Source: Gemmatimonadota bacterium (GTDB lineage Bacteria > JBHIER01 > G020348925). Taken from it: DNA of 64,000 nucleotides. The DNA lies in the NCBI GenBank assembly GCA_020348925.1, contig CP070758.1, positions 3,473,737 through 3,537,736 of the forward strand, read 5' to 3'. Below the pieces are notes generated by a model. The model had not been told where the DNA came from and ran no database searches. It worked only from the letters and a program-made list of their open reading frames with translations. Position numbers and translations under genes: made by a program. Of this stretch, positions 53,501 through 62,265 are shown piece by piece; position 1 is the stretch's first letter; every line of letters starts with the position of its first letter.

Positions 53501-56500
53501 GATATAGAAATCCCCGATAGGTGGAGACGGGGGAAAGTTTGTCGACAAGGTTATCGGTCCAATAATCCCTCCGAAGACACCGGTCGACCACTCATGAGTT
53601 TCAAGCATCTCTATGAATTCCCTGCAGGTATCGGAGAAGACGCGGGTCCCTTCAAAAACGCCCACCATCGTCAGGGTATAAAAGCTCGTCTCCCTGCCGA
53701 CCACCTCCACACGGTATTCGCCCAATTTAGGGGCATGAATCGTCACGCTCATCGGTTCGGGCCCGGAGCAGACCGCGCCGGGTATACCGCATTCGATCAC
53801 ACCAGTCTCATAACTGATCCAGCAGCGGTTTCCCTGGGCATCATAGACAAACAGGTCGGCCGGGCTCGACAGCTCCCACCTGGCCCAGCTGTCCGGTGTA
53901 AAAGCTGTCTCCCACGTTTGCAGCCCGAGAATGGCTTCGGCTGTGGCCAAGACCTTCTTCTCCGTATCTTCGGGATGATAGGGCGCCAGATCCACCCCTC
54001 GCCACCAGCCTTCGGTATCCTGCCGACTCAAGAGTTCCGCCGAGAAATCATCGTACCAGGTGTGAGCATCGATCACCATGCTCTGCCAGAGCATGGTGAA
54101 GGCCTTCATCACGGTCATGACGTAGTAATAGTAAAACAGATTCGGATCAAAAATATTCCCGGGATTGTGATTGTGATATCCGGACTGAGCGAACAGCCAG
54201 TTTTTCCCGTCAATGATTCTTGAATCCGCGGCATCGAGACCGCAGCAATACAAGGCCCAGATCCCTGCCGCCGTCATACTGGCATAGGAGGCGCCTCCAC
54301 CCCAGGGTTCGGTTCCGTTTCCCGGACTGGTATAATGGAAGCCGCCATCCGGGTTCTGGCAATTGCTGACATAATCGATGGCAGCGTTCAGCCTGTCAGG
54401 ATAATCCGACAGAAGGGGTCCTGGCTCGACTTTTAAAGCTAACAGGGCAAACTGGGTGTTCGACATGTCGGCCCAATTGCAGGTGGGATATCCCCAGCCG
54501 CCGTAATCGGCATGCCCTGGATTATACGTACAGCCATCCGCCGCCAATCCGTAACATTGGGCCGACAAGAGATAATTCTTGGCGTCGTTGACAGCCGTAA
54601 CCAAGGCAGGCGGTTCATAGTAGTCTTCTGTGACAAATAAAGCAGCAGACAGTGCCCAGACGACTATCGATGTCTCGTAGGTTTTATATGCACCGAAGGA
54701 TCCGTCAGGATTCTGCTGGGTCAGGAGCCAATTCAACGCCGACCAGACCACATCCGTTGCATCCAGCGGATCGACGCCGGCATTGATGAAGGCCAAAGCC
54801 ACCAGAGCCGTCACCCCCACACTGCCTGTCCCGGGCCCGTCTTCGTGGGCCCACGAACCATCAGGGTTCTGCACGGACTGAAGCCAGCACAGGGCTTTCC
54901 AGACGCCCGCCGTTGTTCCCACGAAGCCGTTATCGAAGAAGTCCAGATAGGCGCTCATCAAATCGTTTTTGGTGAAAACACTGGCACTGGCATCATCCAG
55001 TCCCCCGAACTGGAAGGATGTACCGATGGTACGGTATGGCGCCCCTGTGGGATCATGGGCCACACCGCAGACATAGGACGGGGAATCGTTTTTGTGGATC
55101 TCCCTGGCAGGACATATGGGAGAGATCCGATCTATATACACATTCTCACCCGAATAGGTATAGTCCATACCCTGAAAATCGTTGGCCCCAAGAATCGTAT
55201 TCAAGTCACCCTCATAGGGACCATCATCCAACCCATTGATATAAAACATGTCATGAAGGGCAGTCTGTTCATCATAGGCCCATGTTTCGCCCCCCTCCAT
55301 ATACAGTCTGCCTCCTCCATTCAGGTAATCCACAAGCTGTGTCACCTCCGGGAAACTGCTGTTCATTCGCAGACATTGCTGTGCTATACCCAGGCAGACA
55401 AAGACGTAATCGAAATCACCCAGTTCGAAATAACTGATTTCATCGGCAATGAGAGAGCTTTTTCCGTTTGCCGTGAGAGCAGCCTGCATGGCCACCGCAC
55501 TGGTGCTGGTCACATCAGGAGGCAACCAGATGAGGGCATCCCGGTCGTTGTACTGGGTCACCGTCACTTCAACGGGACTGTTGTCCGCCGTCAGTGAAAC
55601 CACTTCCACTGTTCCGACTCGAAAATCGACACCTGCGTTTTCATTACAGTGCACCTGTATGGTCCCGTCGCCCGTTCCGCTGCTTCCGGAAATGATACTC
55701 AACCACGTACCGCCGCCGATGACTGAAGCGGTCCAGTTCATGCCCGGATTGCTGCAATCTACAGTATAAGTATAATCACCGGCCCGGTGACCCACGGTAA
55801 TATTGGATGGTTGTACCATAACGCATTCCATCGCCGTTCCGGCATATTCAGCCACGAATAGATTTGGACCCAGGTTCTCCAGGATCAACGCTATAACTTC
55901 CGTCGTATCGGGATGAAACGCATGGCCGACTTCCGGGGTAAAACCGAAGACCTTGTTTTTTGTCGTCTGCTCCCCGTACATCCAGTCGTCTGTGCCACCA
56001 TTAACGAGGTACATGATACCCGCAAGGGGATTGCCATATTCGTATCCGTTGAAGGCAGCCATGCCCCCTGCAATGCATATAAATGTTGCATGATCGGGCG
56101 TGTTGGCCTCAATATAATTCCACGGGAAAACATACACATCGGCATGGGAATGATAAGACAGGGCGATGACGAAATTGTGGGACTCTACCAGATCGCGGAT
56201 GGCCTGGGTCTCCGGCTCGGAAAAGGCCGCCGTGCCGCGATACGTTGCGCCACTCGTATTCGGACTGGAGCCATAATCATCATAACCCCACTGGTAACCG
56301 TAATTGCGGTTGAGATCGACTCCGTAGGTGCCATCACCGTTGTCCCTCCGATTCTTGCGCCACCAGATATCATCGTTTCGCACATACTCCAGACCGTCGG
56401 GATTCACCATGGGAACGATCCAGACCTGCCGGTTGTCCACGATATTCGTCACCTGGGGGTCCGTGCCGTAATTATCCACCAGATAGTTCATGAAATACAG

Positions 56501-57040
56501 AAGCAGCTCGGGTGTGATGATCTCCCGGGCATGGTGACAGCCCATGTACAGGATCTCAGGCTCAGCCGGTTCCTCAACGGCAACATTGTCCGAGATCTTG
56601 ATGGCCCAAATGTCACGATCGGCTAAACTCTGGGTTTTTTCCCAACTGTCACCGATATCGTACACCTTGGCGATACCCGGATGGGCGGCTTCCACGGCCT
56701 GCATCTCCGCCAGCATCTCGGCGTAGGAGTGAAAGTGGTCGAAATACTCCTGCGCCTGCAGTACTTTCGTTCTGGCTCTGAGATCCTCCATGAGAACAGT
56801 TATCTTGAAACCGAGCTGCTCGATGGCTGCATCCTCGCTGCCGCGGGCGACAATATCGACGTAGTATTCATCCGGATTATAAAAGGCAACATCCGGACCG
56901 AGCTTCATCAGCTCAAGGATTTCGGCTTCAGTTTTCTTCGTGAGATCGACACGGATGAGCTTCACTTCCCCTGTGTCCGAGTAGACCGCAGTCGACAAAA
57001 CGCAGAGCACGACGGCAAGAGCAATAACGAACCTTCCCAT
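50501..57040 (-). CDS. giant secreted M14 carboxypeptidase with alpha/alpha-toroid, two cohesin-like domains, dockerin and FlgD-like tail
   Basis: 2,179 residues. After the signal and prodomain comes a zinc carboxypeptidase M14 domain (~95-400): zinc ligands H170 and E173 (HHAREI), H297 (SYHSHAD), substrate Arg R245 (DLNRNYG) and catalytic E370 (FTPEVG). Then a BACON-like domain (~408-497), an alpha/beta region (~500-705), and a prenyltransferase/terpene-cyclase-like toroid of QNPDGSW/QNPDGGF repeats (~711-1010). Ig-like modules follow, then two cohesin-like domains (~1470-1610, ~1690-1815), a dockerin (VTGDGTVSAFDASVLLKYV, ~1885-1933) and the FlgD domain (~2094-2179) ending RKMVLMK. It has its own consensus promoter and a terminator. 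It likely trims peptides outside the cell and may scaffold dockerin partners. Confidence 0.85.
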   Translation of the reverse strand: MGRFVIALAVVLCVLSTAVYSDTGEVKLIRVDLTKKTEAEILELMKLGPDVAFYNPDEYYVDIVARGSEDAAIEQLGFKITVLMEDLRARTKVLQAQEYFDHFHSYAEMLAEMQAVEAAHPGIAKVYDIGDSWEKTQSLADRDIWAIKISDNVAVEEPAEPEILYMGCHHAREIITPELLLYFMNYLVDNYGTDPQVTNIVDNRQVWIVPMVNPDGLEYVRNDDIWWRKNRRDNGDGTYGVDLNRNYGYQWGYDDYGSSPNTSGATYRGTAAFSEPETQAIRDLVESHNFVIALSYHSHADVYVFPWNYIEANTPDHATFICIAGGMAAFNGYEYGNPLAGIMYLVNGGTDDWMYGEQTTKNKVFGFTPEVGHAFHPDTTEVIALILENLGPNLFVAEYAGTAMECVMVQPSNITVGHRAGDYTYTVDCSNPGMNWTASVIGGGTWLSIISGSSGTGDGTIQVHCNENAGVDFRVGTVEVVSLTADNSPVEVTVTQYNDRDALIWLPPDVTSTSAVAMQAALTANGKSSLIADEISYFELGDFDYVFVCLGIAQQCLRMNSSFPEVTQLVDYLNGGGRLYMEGGETWAYDEQTALHDMFYINGLDDGPYEGDLNTILGANDFQGMDYTYSGENVYIDRISPICPAREIHKNDSPSYVCGVAHDPTGAPYRTIGTSFQFGGLDDASASVFTKNDLMSAYLDFFDNGFVGTTAGVWKALCWLQSVQNPDGSWAHEDGPGTGSVGVTALVALAFINAGVDPLDATDVVWSALNWLLTQQNPDGSFGAYKTYETSIVVWALSAALFVTEDYYEPPALVTAVNDAKNYLLSAQCYGLAADGCTYNPGHADYGGWGYPTCNWADMSNTQFALLALKVEPGPLLSDYPDRLNAAIDYVSNCQNPDGGFHYTSPGNGTEPWGGGASYASMTAAGIWALYCCGLDAADSRIIDGKNWLFAQSGYHNHNPGNIFDPNLFYYYYVMTVMKAFTMLWQSMVIDAHTWYDDFSAELLSRQDTEGWWRGVDLAPYHPEDTEKKVLATAEAILGLQTWETAFTPDSWARWELSSPADLFVYDAQGNRCWISYETGVIECGIPGAVCSGPEPMSVTIHAPKLGEYRVEVVGRETSFYTLTMVGVFEGTRVFSDTCREFIEMLETHEWSTGVFGGIIGPITLSTNFPPSPPIGDFYISAHPKEQLVVLPMAPGAKLVSTQTENTMASGPEMVEVGQTATYTVTVISLGGFSGPVSLSVCNLCCNLIAGFGPNPVLVPPAGSVNATLIVEASSTTPVGIHPFILLGMDETGMLRHTSEVRLKVIDAPDFTLTVAQDTAFVLQRGGTLVATTVTSLLGFNEAVELTVEGLPAGVTSSFYPDPVTPMPSGSINSVLTLRSSMAAPLGAHTVSVTGEAEDSLVHSDEFVLVIEESGDDPTVALSIEPPLVIQKPDSYFDVCLYSDDMSGLYVNTLYGEISFDTTVVWFDSTMVYDSTCLDSTGWDIKWHFKGGAHDTVQFWLIGGGDASEGIECGGCLVNFGFWVDASATPGDTSFITIEEIFFDEGSWETAAEEGMVIVNRPPELVTAVDETIYYHEMYEECFDIVAVDADNDSIVLWSELDPEPCDGAGEDTVRGLGSTSMEFCWRPLKLGACDTLDIDFIAMSTHTTGQPLYDTVSTTIVVEDCEILVAWPDTTWHAGGWLEIPVRIHPDYEPLADLDVVSVTLVLCYDPELMTVGEVGNEGLITENWGALTYDVDEEGGTIAVSMAGNYPLPQSDPICTWYDMLYVGFWIDPEAEEGACNYLCIDHVMFNEGEPAACHDDGVFIVVRHAIGGSVSYCSTGVAVDDVAMTLTWDVDLDGLIDEVMLNATDENGDYWFYHLYGSTGEYCVTPSKAGGLGIQTITSYDAAMILRTICNAVTLDSCQLEAADVTGDGTVSAFDASVLLKYVVTQNTNAPLIPENSIGSWLFFPPVRCTVSIKDDVPDQDFYAVLVGDVSRNWPGSAGPKIAAGGIEVEINDPGIVLTFSEPVAAMDLVLRNAADLRPASVHIDGALVEWRTDGDEIRVAAAGERDFSQVALTFPELFRAVLDIEAIVDEATMLTATAKVVPLPKAYSLAQNYPNPFNPKTKIAFELPRECDVDLAVYNVLGQKVETLIKREMTPGHHEVIWYAESAPSGVYFCILTAGDFSAVRKMVLMK

Positions 57041-57158
57041 GAAGTCCCTCCTCTCAACATGACATGGTGAACAGATCTATTGCATTTTCAATCGCTGCGA
57101 GGTAGTATTTCTTTTGTTCCCTCAACATAATGTATTACCGACTGACAGACATATGGTT

Positions 57159-57187
57159 ATTATAGTATCGTTCACACCGTATGTCAA
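57159..57187 (-). promoter_or_regulatory. promoter of the giant carboxypeptidase gene
   Basis: Reverse strand: perfect TTGACA (57187-57182), 17-base spacer and perfect TATAAT (57164-57159). Leader to the ATG is ~110 bases. Confidence 0.78.
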
Positions 57188-57249
57188 GGAAAATATGTTA
57201 TTTTTCAAATGTACGTCTTCATTCGAAAGGACCTAATCCCTCTTAACAG

Positions 57250-57284
57250 AAACACCCCGGAGTCTCATGAACCCCGGGGTGTTT
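57250..57284 (-). terminator. hairpin terminator of the glucoamylase-like gene
   Basis: Arms AAACACCCCGG / CCGGGGTGTTT. It sits 20 bases past the stop at 57304. Confidence 0.78.
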
Positions 57285-57303
57285 CATGCAGCGATACTAT
57301 CCT

Positions 57304-59395
57304 CTACTTCATCAGAATCATCTTGCGCATGGCGCTGAATTCGCCCGCCGTGATGGTGTAAAAGTATACACCACTCGGCGCAGACTCCGCATTCCAGACG
57401 ACCTCGTGATGACCTGCAACCAATTTTCTGCCGATTACTGTCTCCACTTTCTGTCCCAAAACGTTGTACACAGAAAGATCCACGTCACATTCTTTCGGCA
57501 GATCAAAAGCGATCTTCGTTATTGGATTAAAGGGATTGGGATAGTTCTGATATAAAACAAAATTTTTCGGGATACCTATACCATCGTGACTATCCTCAAC
57601 AGGACAACTCTCAGAATAGTCCGGTATCAGTTCTACAGCTTTACAGGCTACCGTATCCTGGCAAAATAGTTGTCGAATTCGTCCCTTCTTTCTATAATTG
57701 GCTAAACTCAGGAAAGCCATGCTCTGGTCCAAAATTAGGTAAACTGAAGCGCGTTCCCCAGTCTGCCAGTTCAATGAAGCAGGAAAACCGAAGTCTAACG
57801 TCCGAACACCATCCGTAACCGGTTTCTCTCGCTCCCAATGTTTCAAAGGCAAGCAAGTTCTCATACACCGTGTCAACACCAACGGTACTCAATGATAGGA
57901 TGCAGGCATGAGGAACCAAAATGCAATCCTGCAAACATCCGTATCCACAATACTCCGTACCGTACGGTGGAAGTGCTGTGGCTGACCACCCCCAGGTCGG
58001 TGCACCGATGTGTTGAGCATGGCAGATTTGATCCAGCACAAAGTTTCGAGCAGATATGCGTAGACTATCCTTCTCGTCCAGAAAGATAGCGGGCAGAAAA
58101 GCCATAAACAAACCGCCACCATCCCAGCCGGGCTCATAATGCCACAAATCGGCATCAACACATTGCGGTGGTTCATGATGTCGATTGAGCCCATCCCAGG
58201 AACTACACGGTATTTTTTCTGTTCCTATACTGATGAAATGGGCCAGTCGAGAATCGGCACAGAGCCAATCATAGTGCCAATCCGAAGCGTGCCCATCCGG
58301 GTAGCGACAACCATATGGTACCCCCACGCCCTCATCATAAAACCAGCCCCACTCCATGGCACTCAACAGGGCACTGACACGATCTGAAAACTCAGGCAGG
58401 CGCTGCCTCAGCAGGATAAGTCCAGCCGCAAGATTGCCGAGATCAACAAAAGAGATGCAGGTGTCACCTTTTGATGGACTCAAGGACACAACGTGGTTAT
58501 GGGTCTGTGGAAAACCGTGCCACTTCCGGAAAAACTCAATGCTTGTCAATGTCCTGCTCAACGTGGCAACGGCATTCGTTGAGTCTTCCAATCCCAGGTC
58601 TATGGCCATCAAAAGGGAGGTAATATAGAGGCCGATATTCGTCACGTTCGTCTCCTCATCGAATGCCACATAAATTGGGACACCACTGCTATCCACAAAA
58701 GCGACTTCATCCAGGAAGATCGTCCCGCTTGGATGCATCCCATCATTGAAACCGATGCTCAAACGACATAGTGAGGAGAGATCAATGTGATACGACAAGA
58801 AATCTTTGAGAGGAATACGCTTCCGCTCCCACGTTTGGCTGGCAGTGATCTCAGCACTCTGGGGCCGGCCCGGGAAATCGCCCTGACAATCACTCCACAG
58901 AACAAATTCGAATCTCTCACTACCTTGAGCGCCTTTGATCCAAATTTGTAACCAAACAGCTTCACTCACATCAAAGCCCGGCGAATTCAAATTGTAGCTA
59001 CCCCAGGTTCCAAACGGCATTTCGTATGTCACCTTCAATCCATAATGACCACTCTGGCAACAATTGGGGCTCATGCAGCGACAGCTTGTCAGACAGGCCC
59101 CTGGTGCTACATTGATCTTGGGAACAGCACGGACGACAGCAAATTGTGGAAAAATATCAAAAAGTGAAGCGTCAAAACGATCATGGGGTAAGCCCGTACT
59201 TGATTCGACCAGAGCTGAAATGCACTCATACGTGGCACGTGTCAGTGAGTCCAAATAGGTTTCAATTTGTGGAGAAGACGAAGAGGTCGCATATGAAACA
59301 GTGGACGGTCTCAATGCCCCTATACTCAGCGGAATCACAAAGAACCACAAAACGACCTTTGAATACACATGCATTTCAAAACCTAAATACCCCAT
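57304..59395 (-). pseudogene. secreted glucoamylase-like protein with FlgD-like tail, frameshifted
   Basis: Two overlapping reverse frames together make one protein of ~697 residues. The 5' frame (59395-57692) holds a signal peptide, a jellyroll carbohydrate-binding-like domain (~95-225) and most of a PF10091-like alpha/alpha toroid (TNIGLYITSLLMAIDLGLEDS, GFPQTHNHVVS, FVDLGNLAAGLILLRQRLPE, YEPGWDGGGLFMAFLP). Near 57811 (after ARETGYG) it drifts into a non-conserved tail. The +1-shifted frame continues the family ending (RTLDFGFPASLNW, YLILDQSMAFLSLANYRKKG) and then the FlgD domain ending RKMILMK. One inserted base, or two lost, explains this. It could be a real mutation, an assembly error or, less likely, programmed shifting. 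Confidence 0.78.
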
Positions 59396-59409
59396 ATAAT
59401 GGAATAGAC

Positions 59410-59442
59410 AACACCCCGGGATCTACCAGACCCCGGGGTGTT
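59410..59442 (-). terminator. hairpin terminator of the 59463-61619 subtilase gene
   Basis: Arms AACACCCCGGG / CCCGGGGTGTT. It lies 20 bases beyond the stop and only ~15 bases before the glucoamylase-like start, for which I found no separate promoter, so read-through may matter. Confidence 0.75.
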
Positions 59443-59462
59443 GCGTGGATTGATATTATCCT

Positions 59463-61619
59463 CTACTTCATCAAGACCATCCGTTTCGTGGCAGTAAACT
59501 CACCAGCTTTGATGGTGGAAAAATAGACTCCGCTCGGCACAGACTCCGCGTTCCAGGTGATCTCATGATGACCGGCCACCAGCTCTCTGCCGATAAGAGT
59601 CACCACCTTCTGTCCTAATACGTTGTACACAGAAAGATCCACCTCACAGTCCTTCGGCAGATCGAAGGCGATCCTCGTGGTGGGGTTGAACGGATTGGGA
59701 TAGTTCTGAGCCAAACCGAACTCCCTCGGTACAAGAGCATCCTTTGAGGCGATGCTGAAGTTCCGGGCCACCCGCTTGTACGGCGGGCAGAAATCCTCGT
59801 CCGACATGTCGGAGCCGCACATGCCGACGGCGTCGCAGCAAGTGACCTGGACCCGGCACTGGTCCGACGGCGGACCGGTCACCGTCCAGTCGTAGGATCC
59901 CGGGTTACCCGACAACTCTGCAATGACCCACCAGTTCTGGCCGCCGTCAACGGAATACTCGACAATGGTGGTATCTATGCCCACGTTGTCCGACCCATCC
60001 CACATGATGGTGTAAACCTGCCCGATGTAGAGCACCTCGCCACCGTTGGGCTGAATAACCGTCACAGACGGTGCAACAACAGCATCCAAGGCTTTGAACA
60101 CATTGATCCTGCCGCTGCCCAAAAGGCCCTCGTAGCCGGGATTGAGGTCGTCGATGTTGTCGGTGTAATCCACGATCAGGTCGAAGATTTCCTGCCGGGT
60201 CAGAGTGGGATCGTAGGATTTGAGGATACCGGCCTCTCCGGTCGCATGAGGGGATGCCTGCGAGGTGCCACTGACCCAGGCCACATAGTTCGGGTTGTAG
60301 TGCAACGAGTACGTGCTAATCACATTTACCCCAGGAGCAGCAACATCCACCCACGTGCCGTAGTCCGACCACCAGGGTTTGACATCGCTGTTGTTGACGG
60401 CGCATACGTTCAGAACATCCGTCCGCTGTCCCAGATAGTCGGGAACGCTGTCACCGTCGTTGCCCGCAGCAGCCACGACGAGCACACCGTTGGCAATGGC
60501 GTAGTCAAGGGCCGCCCCCAGTCCCCCGGTGTTGGACGATCCCCAGCTGCAGTTGACGGCCGTCGCCCCCTTGTTCGCGGCGTAGTACATGGCCTGGGCG
60601 GCGAAATCCATGCGGACATAGCCGACCTCCTGCCCACCATAGTTGCCCGACCAGCCGATCCGGAGGGCCATGACCTTGACGCCGTTGGCCGGATCGTTCA
60701 TCCCCGCGTTCCAGCCGCCGGCAAGCCCGGCCACCATGACACTGTTGTTCGTAATAGCTCCCATGATGCCGCCCACGTGCGTGCCGTGACCGTTGAAATC
60801 CGTGGGCTCGTTGTCCTCCGTATAGCAGTCCTCACCCGGCCAGCAATTGCTCCCGCCGTTCACAAAGTCCCAGCCGATCCAGTCGTCGACATAGCTGTTG
60901 CCGTCATCGTCGACTCCTTTTATCCCATTGTACTCCGCCCAGTTGATCCAGACATTCCCTTCGGTGTACGGCGACAGACCACCCAAGTCACGCGAGTTGT
61001 ATTGCAGTCCCGTATCCAGATCTCCAAGGAGGATGCTGGCATCGCCGGTCTCCAGATCCCAGGCATCCGTGGCATCCACGTCGTTGTCATCGCTGTCGTA
61101 GAAATTCCACTGGTCGGACAGGAAATAGGGATCGTTCGGGATCGACTCGAACACCCGATGGACACCGATCTTCTCCACATGGTCCACGCTCGGATTCTCC
61201 GAGTAGGCTTTCACGACGTCATCCAGACTCTTGCCCGAATCAAACTTCACAATGTAGTACCGAGAAAGGTCGGGTGCATCCACACGCCTCACCTCGGCAG
61301 CCGTCTCAACATCAGGGAATTCCCGGTACATTTTGGTCACTTGAAACTCTTTGTTCACCATGTCCACAGCCGCAATGCCGGTCGTTATGATCCCTTCCTG
61401 TAAAACCGGCTGTACATTTGCCTCTCTCTTGAACTCCACTACAATGGCATCTGGCACGTACTGCTGATCCGCCTCTGCTATGAGAGAAGTGACGGGCTGG
61501 AAAGGAACCCGAATCTCTTTTAATCTCGTAATGTCTTGAACATCACCGATGCCCTGGGCCATGACACTCTGAGACAAGGCAAAGAGAATGAATGTACTCA
61601 CAATTATTACGGTTTTCAT
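59463..61619 (-). CDS. secreted subtilisin-like serine protease (S8) with FlgD-like tail
   Basis: 718 residues. Signal peptide (MKTVIIVSTFILFALSQSVMAQG), N-terminal propeptide (~50-155), then the S8 domain with D202 (LLGDLDTGLQ), H278 (NGHGTHVGG), oxyanion N387 (AAAGNDGD) and S453 (VSGTSQASPHATGE). An Ig-like domain (PNGGEVLYIGQVYTIMWDGSDNVG, ~525-615) and the FlgD domain (AQNYPNPFNPTTRIAFDLP) end in KRMVLMK. The ATG at 61619 begins the signal peptide; an in-frame ATG 18 codons upstream does not fit a signal. It is a paralogue of the protease at 47543 in design, not a recent duplicate. It has its own promoter and a motif-rich leader. Confidence 0.92.
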   Translation of the reverse strand: MKTVIIVSTFILFALSQSVMAQGIGDVQDITRLKEIRVPFQPVTSLIAEADQQYVPDAIVVEFKREANVQPVLQEGIITTGIAAVDMVNKEFQVTKMYREFPDVETAAEVRRVDAPDLSRYYIVKFDSGKSLDDVVKAYSENPSVDHVEKIGVHRVFESIPNDPYFLSDQWNFYDSDDNDVDATDAWDLETGDASILLGDLDTGLQYNSRDLGGLSPYTEGNVWINWAEYNGIKGVDDDGNSYVDDWIGWDFVNGGSNCWPGEDCYTEDNEPTDFNGHGTHVGGIMGAITNNSVMVAGLAGGWNAGMNDPANGVKVMALRIGWSGNYGGQEVGYVRMDFAAQAMYYAANKGATAVNCSWGSSNTGGLGAALDYAIANGVLVVAAAGNDGDSVPDYLGQRTDVLNVCAVNNSDVKPWWSDYGTWVDVAAPGVNVISTYSLHYNPNYVAWVSGTSQASPHATGEAGILKSYDPTLTRQEIFDLIVDYTDNIDDLNPGYEGLLGSGRINVFKALDAVVAPSVTVIQPNGGEVLYIGQVYTIMWDGSDNVGIDTTIVEYSVDGGQNWWVIAELSGNPGSYDWTVTGPPSDQCRVQVTCCDAVGMCGSDMSDEDFCPPYKRVARNFSIASKDALVPREFGLAQNYPNPFNPTTRIAFDLPKDCEVDLSVYNVLGQKVVTLIGRELVAGHHEITWNAESVPSGVYFSTIKAGEFTATKRMVLMK

Positions 61620-61622
61620 AAT

Positions 61623-61794
61623 GATACCCCCCTCCAAAAGGCACACCATTTTTGAAACAGACACGAGAACCATTTAACAAACAATGCCAGGAGCCACCCC
61701 CTTTCATTCAATGGAGATAGAGACACAGTCCGGAACCCTTATCACCCCCTTTCATGGAGATTCTGTGGCCGGTCTCGAGCGCATCACCCCCTTT
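61623..61794 (-). promoter_or_regulatory. leader with four GGGGGTGAT-like motifs (subtilase 2)
   Basis: Reverse-strand motifs near 61787 (AAAAGGGGGTGATGC), 61745 (AAAGGGGGTGATA), 61697 (AAAGGGGGTGGCTC) and 61628 (GGAGGGGGGTATCAT, next to the start codon), spaced 42-69 bases. This is the same number and order as in the subtilase 1 leader. Confidence 0.55.
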
Positions 61795-61963
61795 TCGAGT
61801 TTAAGAAAGAAAAAAGTGAGATCGAAAAAATAACGGACTCTCAAGAACGATCAAAGTATCCTTGCCACTCCATTCAGAGAGCCCATCTTCATAACCACAA
61901 AAGTCTGTCCTGGGAGAAGATCACGATTCCGATATCTGGTGTGCTGTTCTTAATGATTGTTTA

Positions 61964-61992
61964 ATTATAGGTATTTTTAGACGAAATGTCAA
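61964..61992 (-). promoter_or_regulatory. promoter of the 59463-61619 subtilase gene
   Basis: Reverse strand: TTGACA (61992-61987), 17-base spacer, TATAAT (61969-61964). The leader is ~340 bases long. Confidence 0.75.
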
Positions 61993-62164
61993 GGAAAAAA
62001 CGGGGGGCAGGCTCCCTTTTACCGCACTCTTTTCCGGAACTATTGTTGAAACCGGCCAGGAAATTACAATTTTCGTAAGAATTCAGCCGCCTGGATGATT
62101 CCATGTCTTCCCGCTACTCCCCAGCGGGAAGACACAAATGTCACCCTCCTTTTTCGAGCATTGA

Positions 62165-62200
62165 AAAAGCCGCCCTGGTTTGACGACCGGGGCGGCTTTT
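62165..62200 (-). terminator. hairpin terminator of the PKD-protein gene
   Basis: Arms AAAAGCCGCCC / GGGCGGCTTTT with T-run, ~66 bases past the stop. An AGACTTCGGAAGTCT palindrome lies between (62242-62256). Confidence 0.78.
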
Positions 62201-62265
62201 CATGTCTTTTCAAAGATGAAGTGCGACTCCCGGAGCCTTGAAGACTTCGGAAGTCTGATCTTAAC

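Noticed and set aside
57811-57820. Programmed frameshift as the explanation of the glucoamylase-like gene
   Set aside because: No clear slippery heptamer or following stem was seen, so mutation or assembly error is preferred.
60246-61403. Forward open frame of 385 codons
   Set aside because: It is antisense to the subtilase at 59463, with no motif or start signal.
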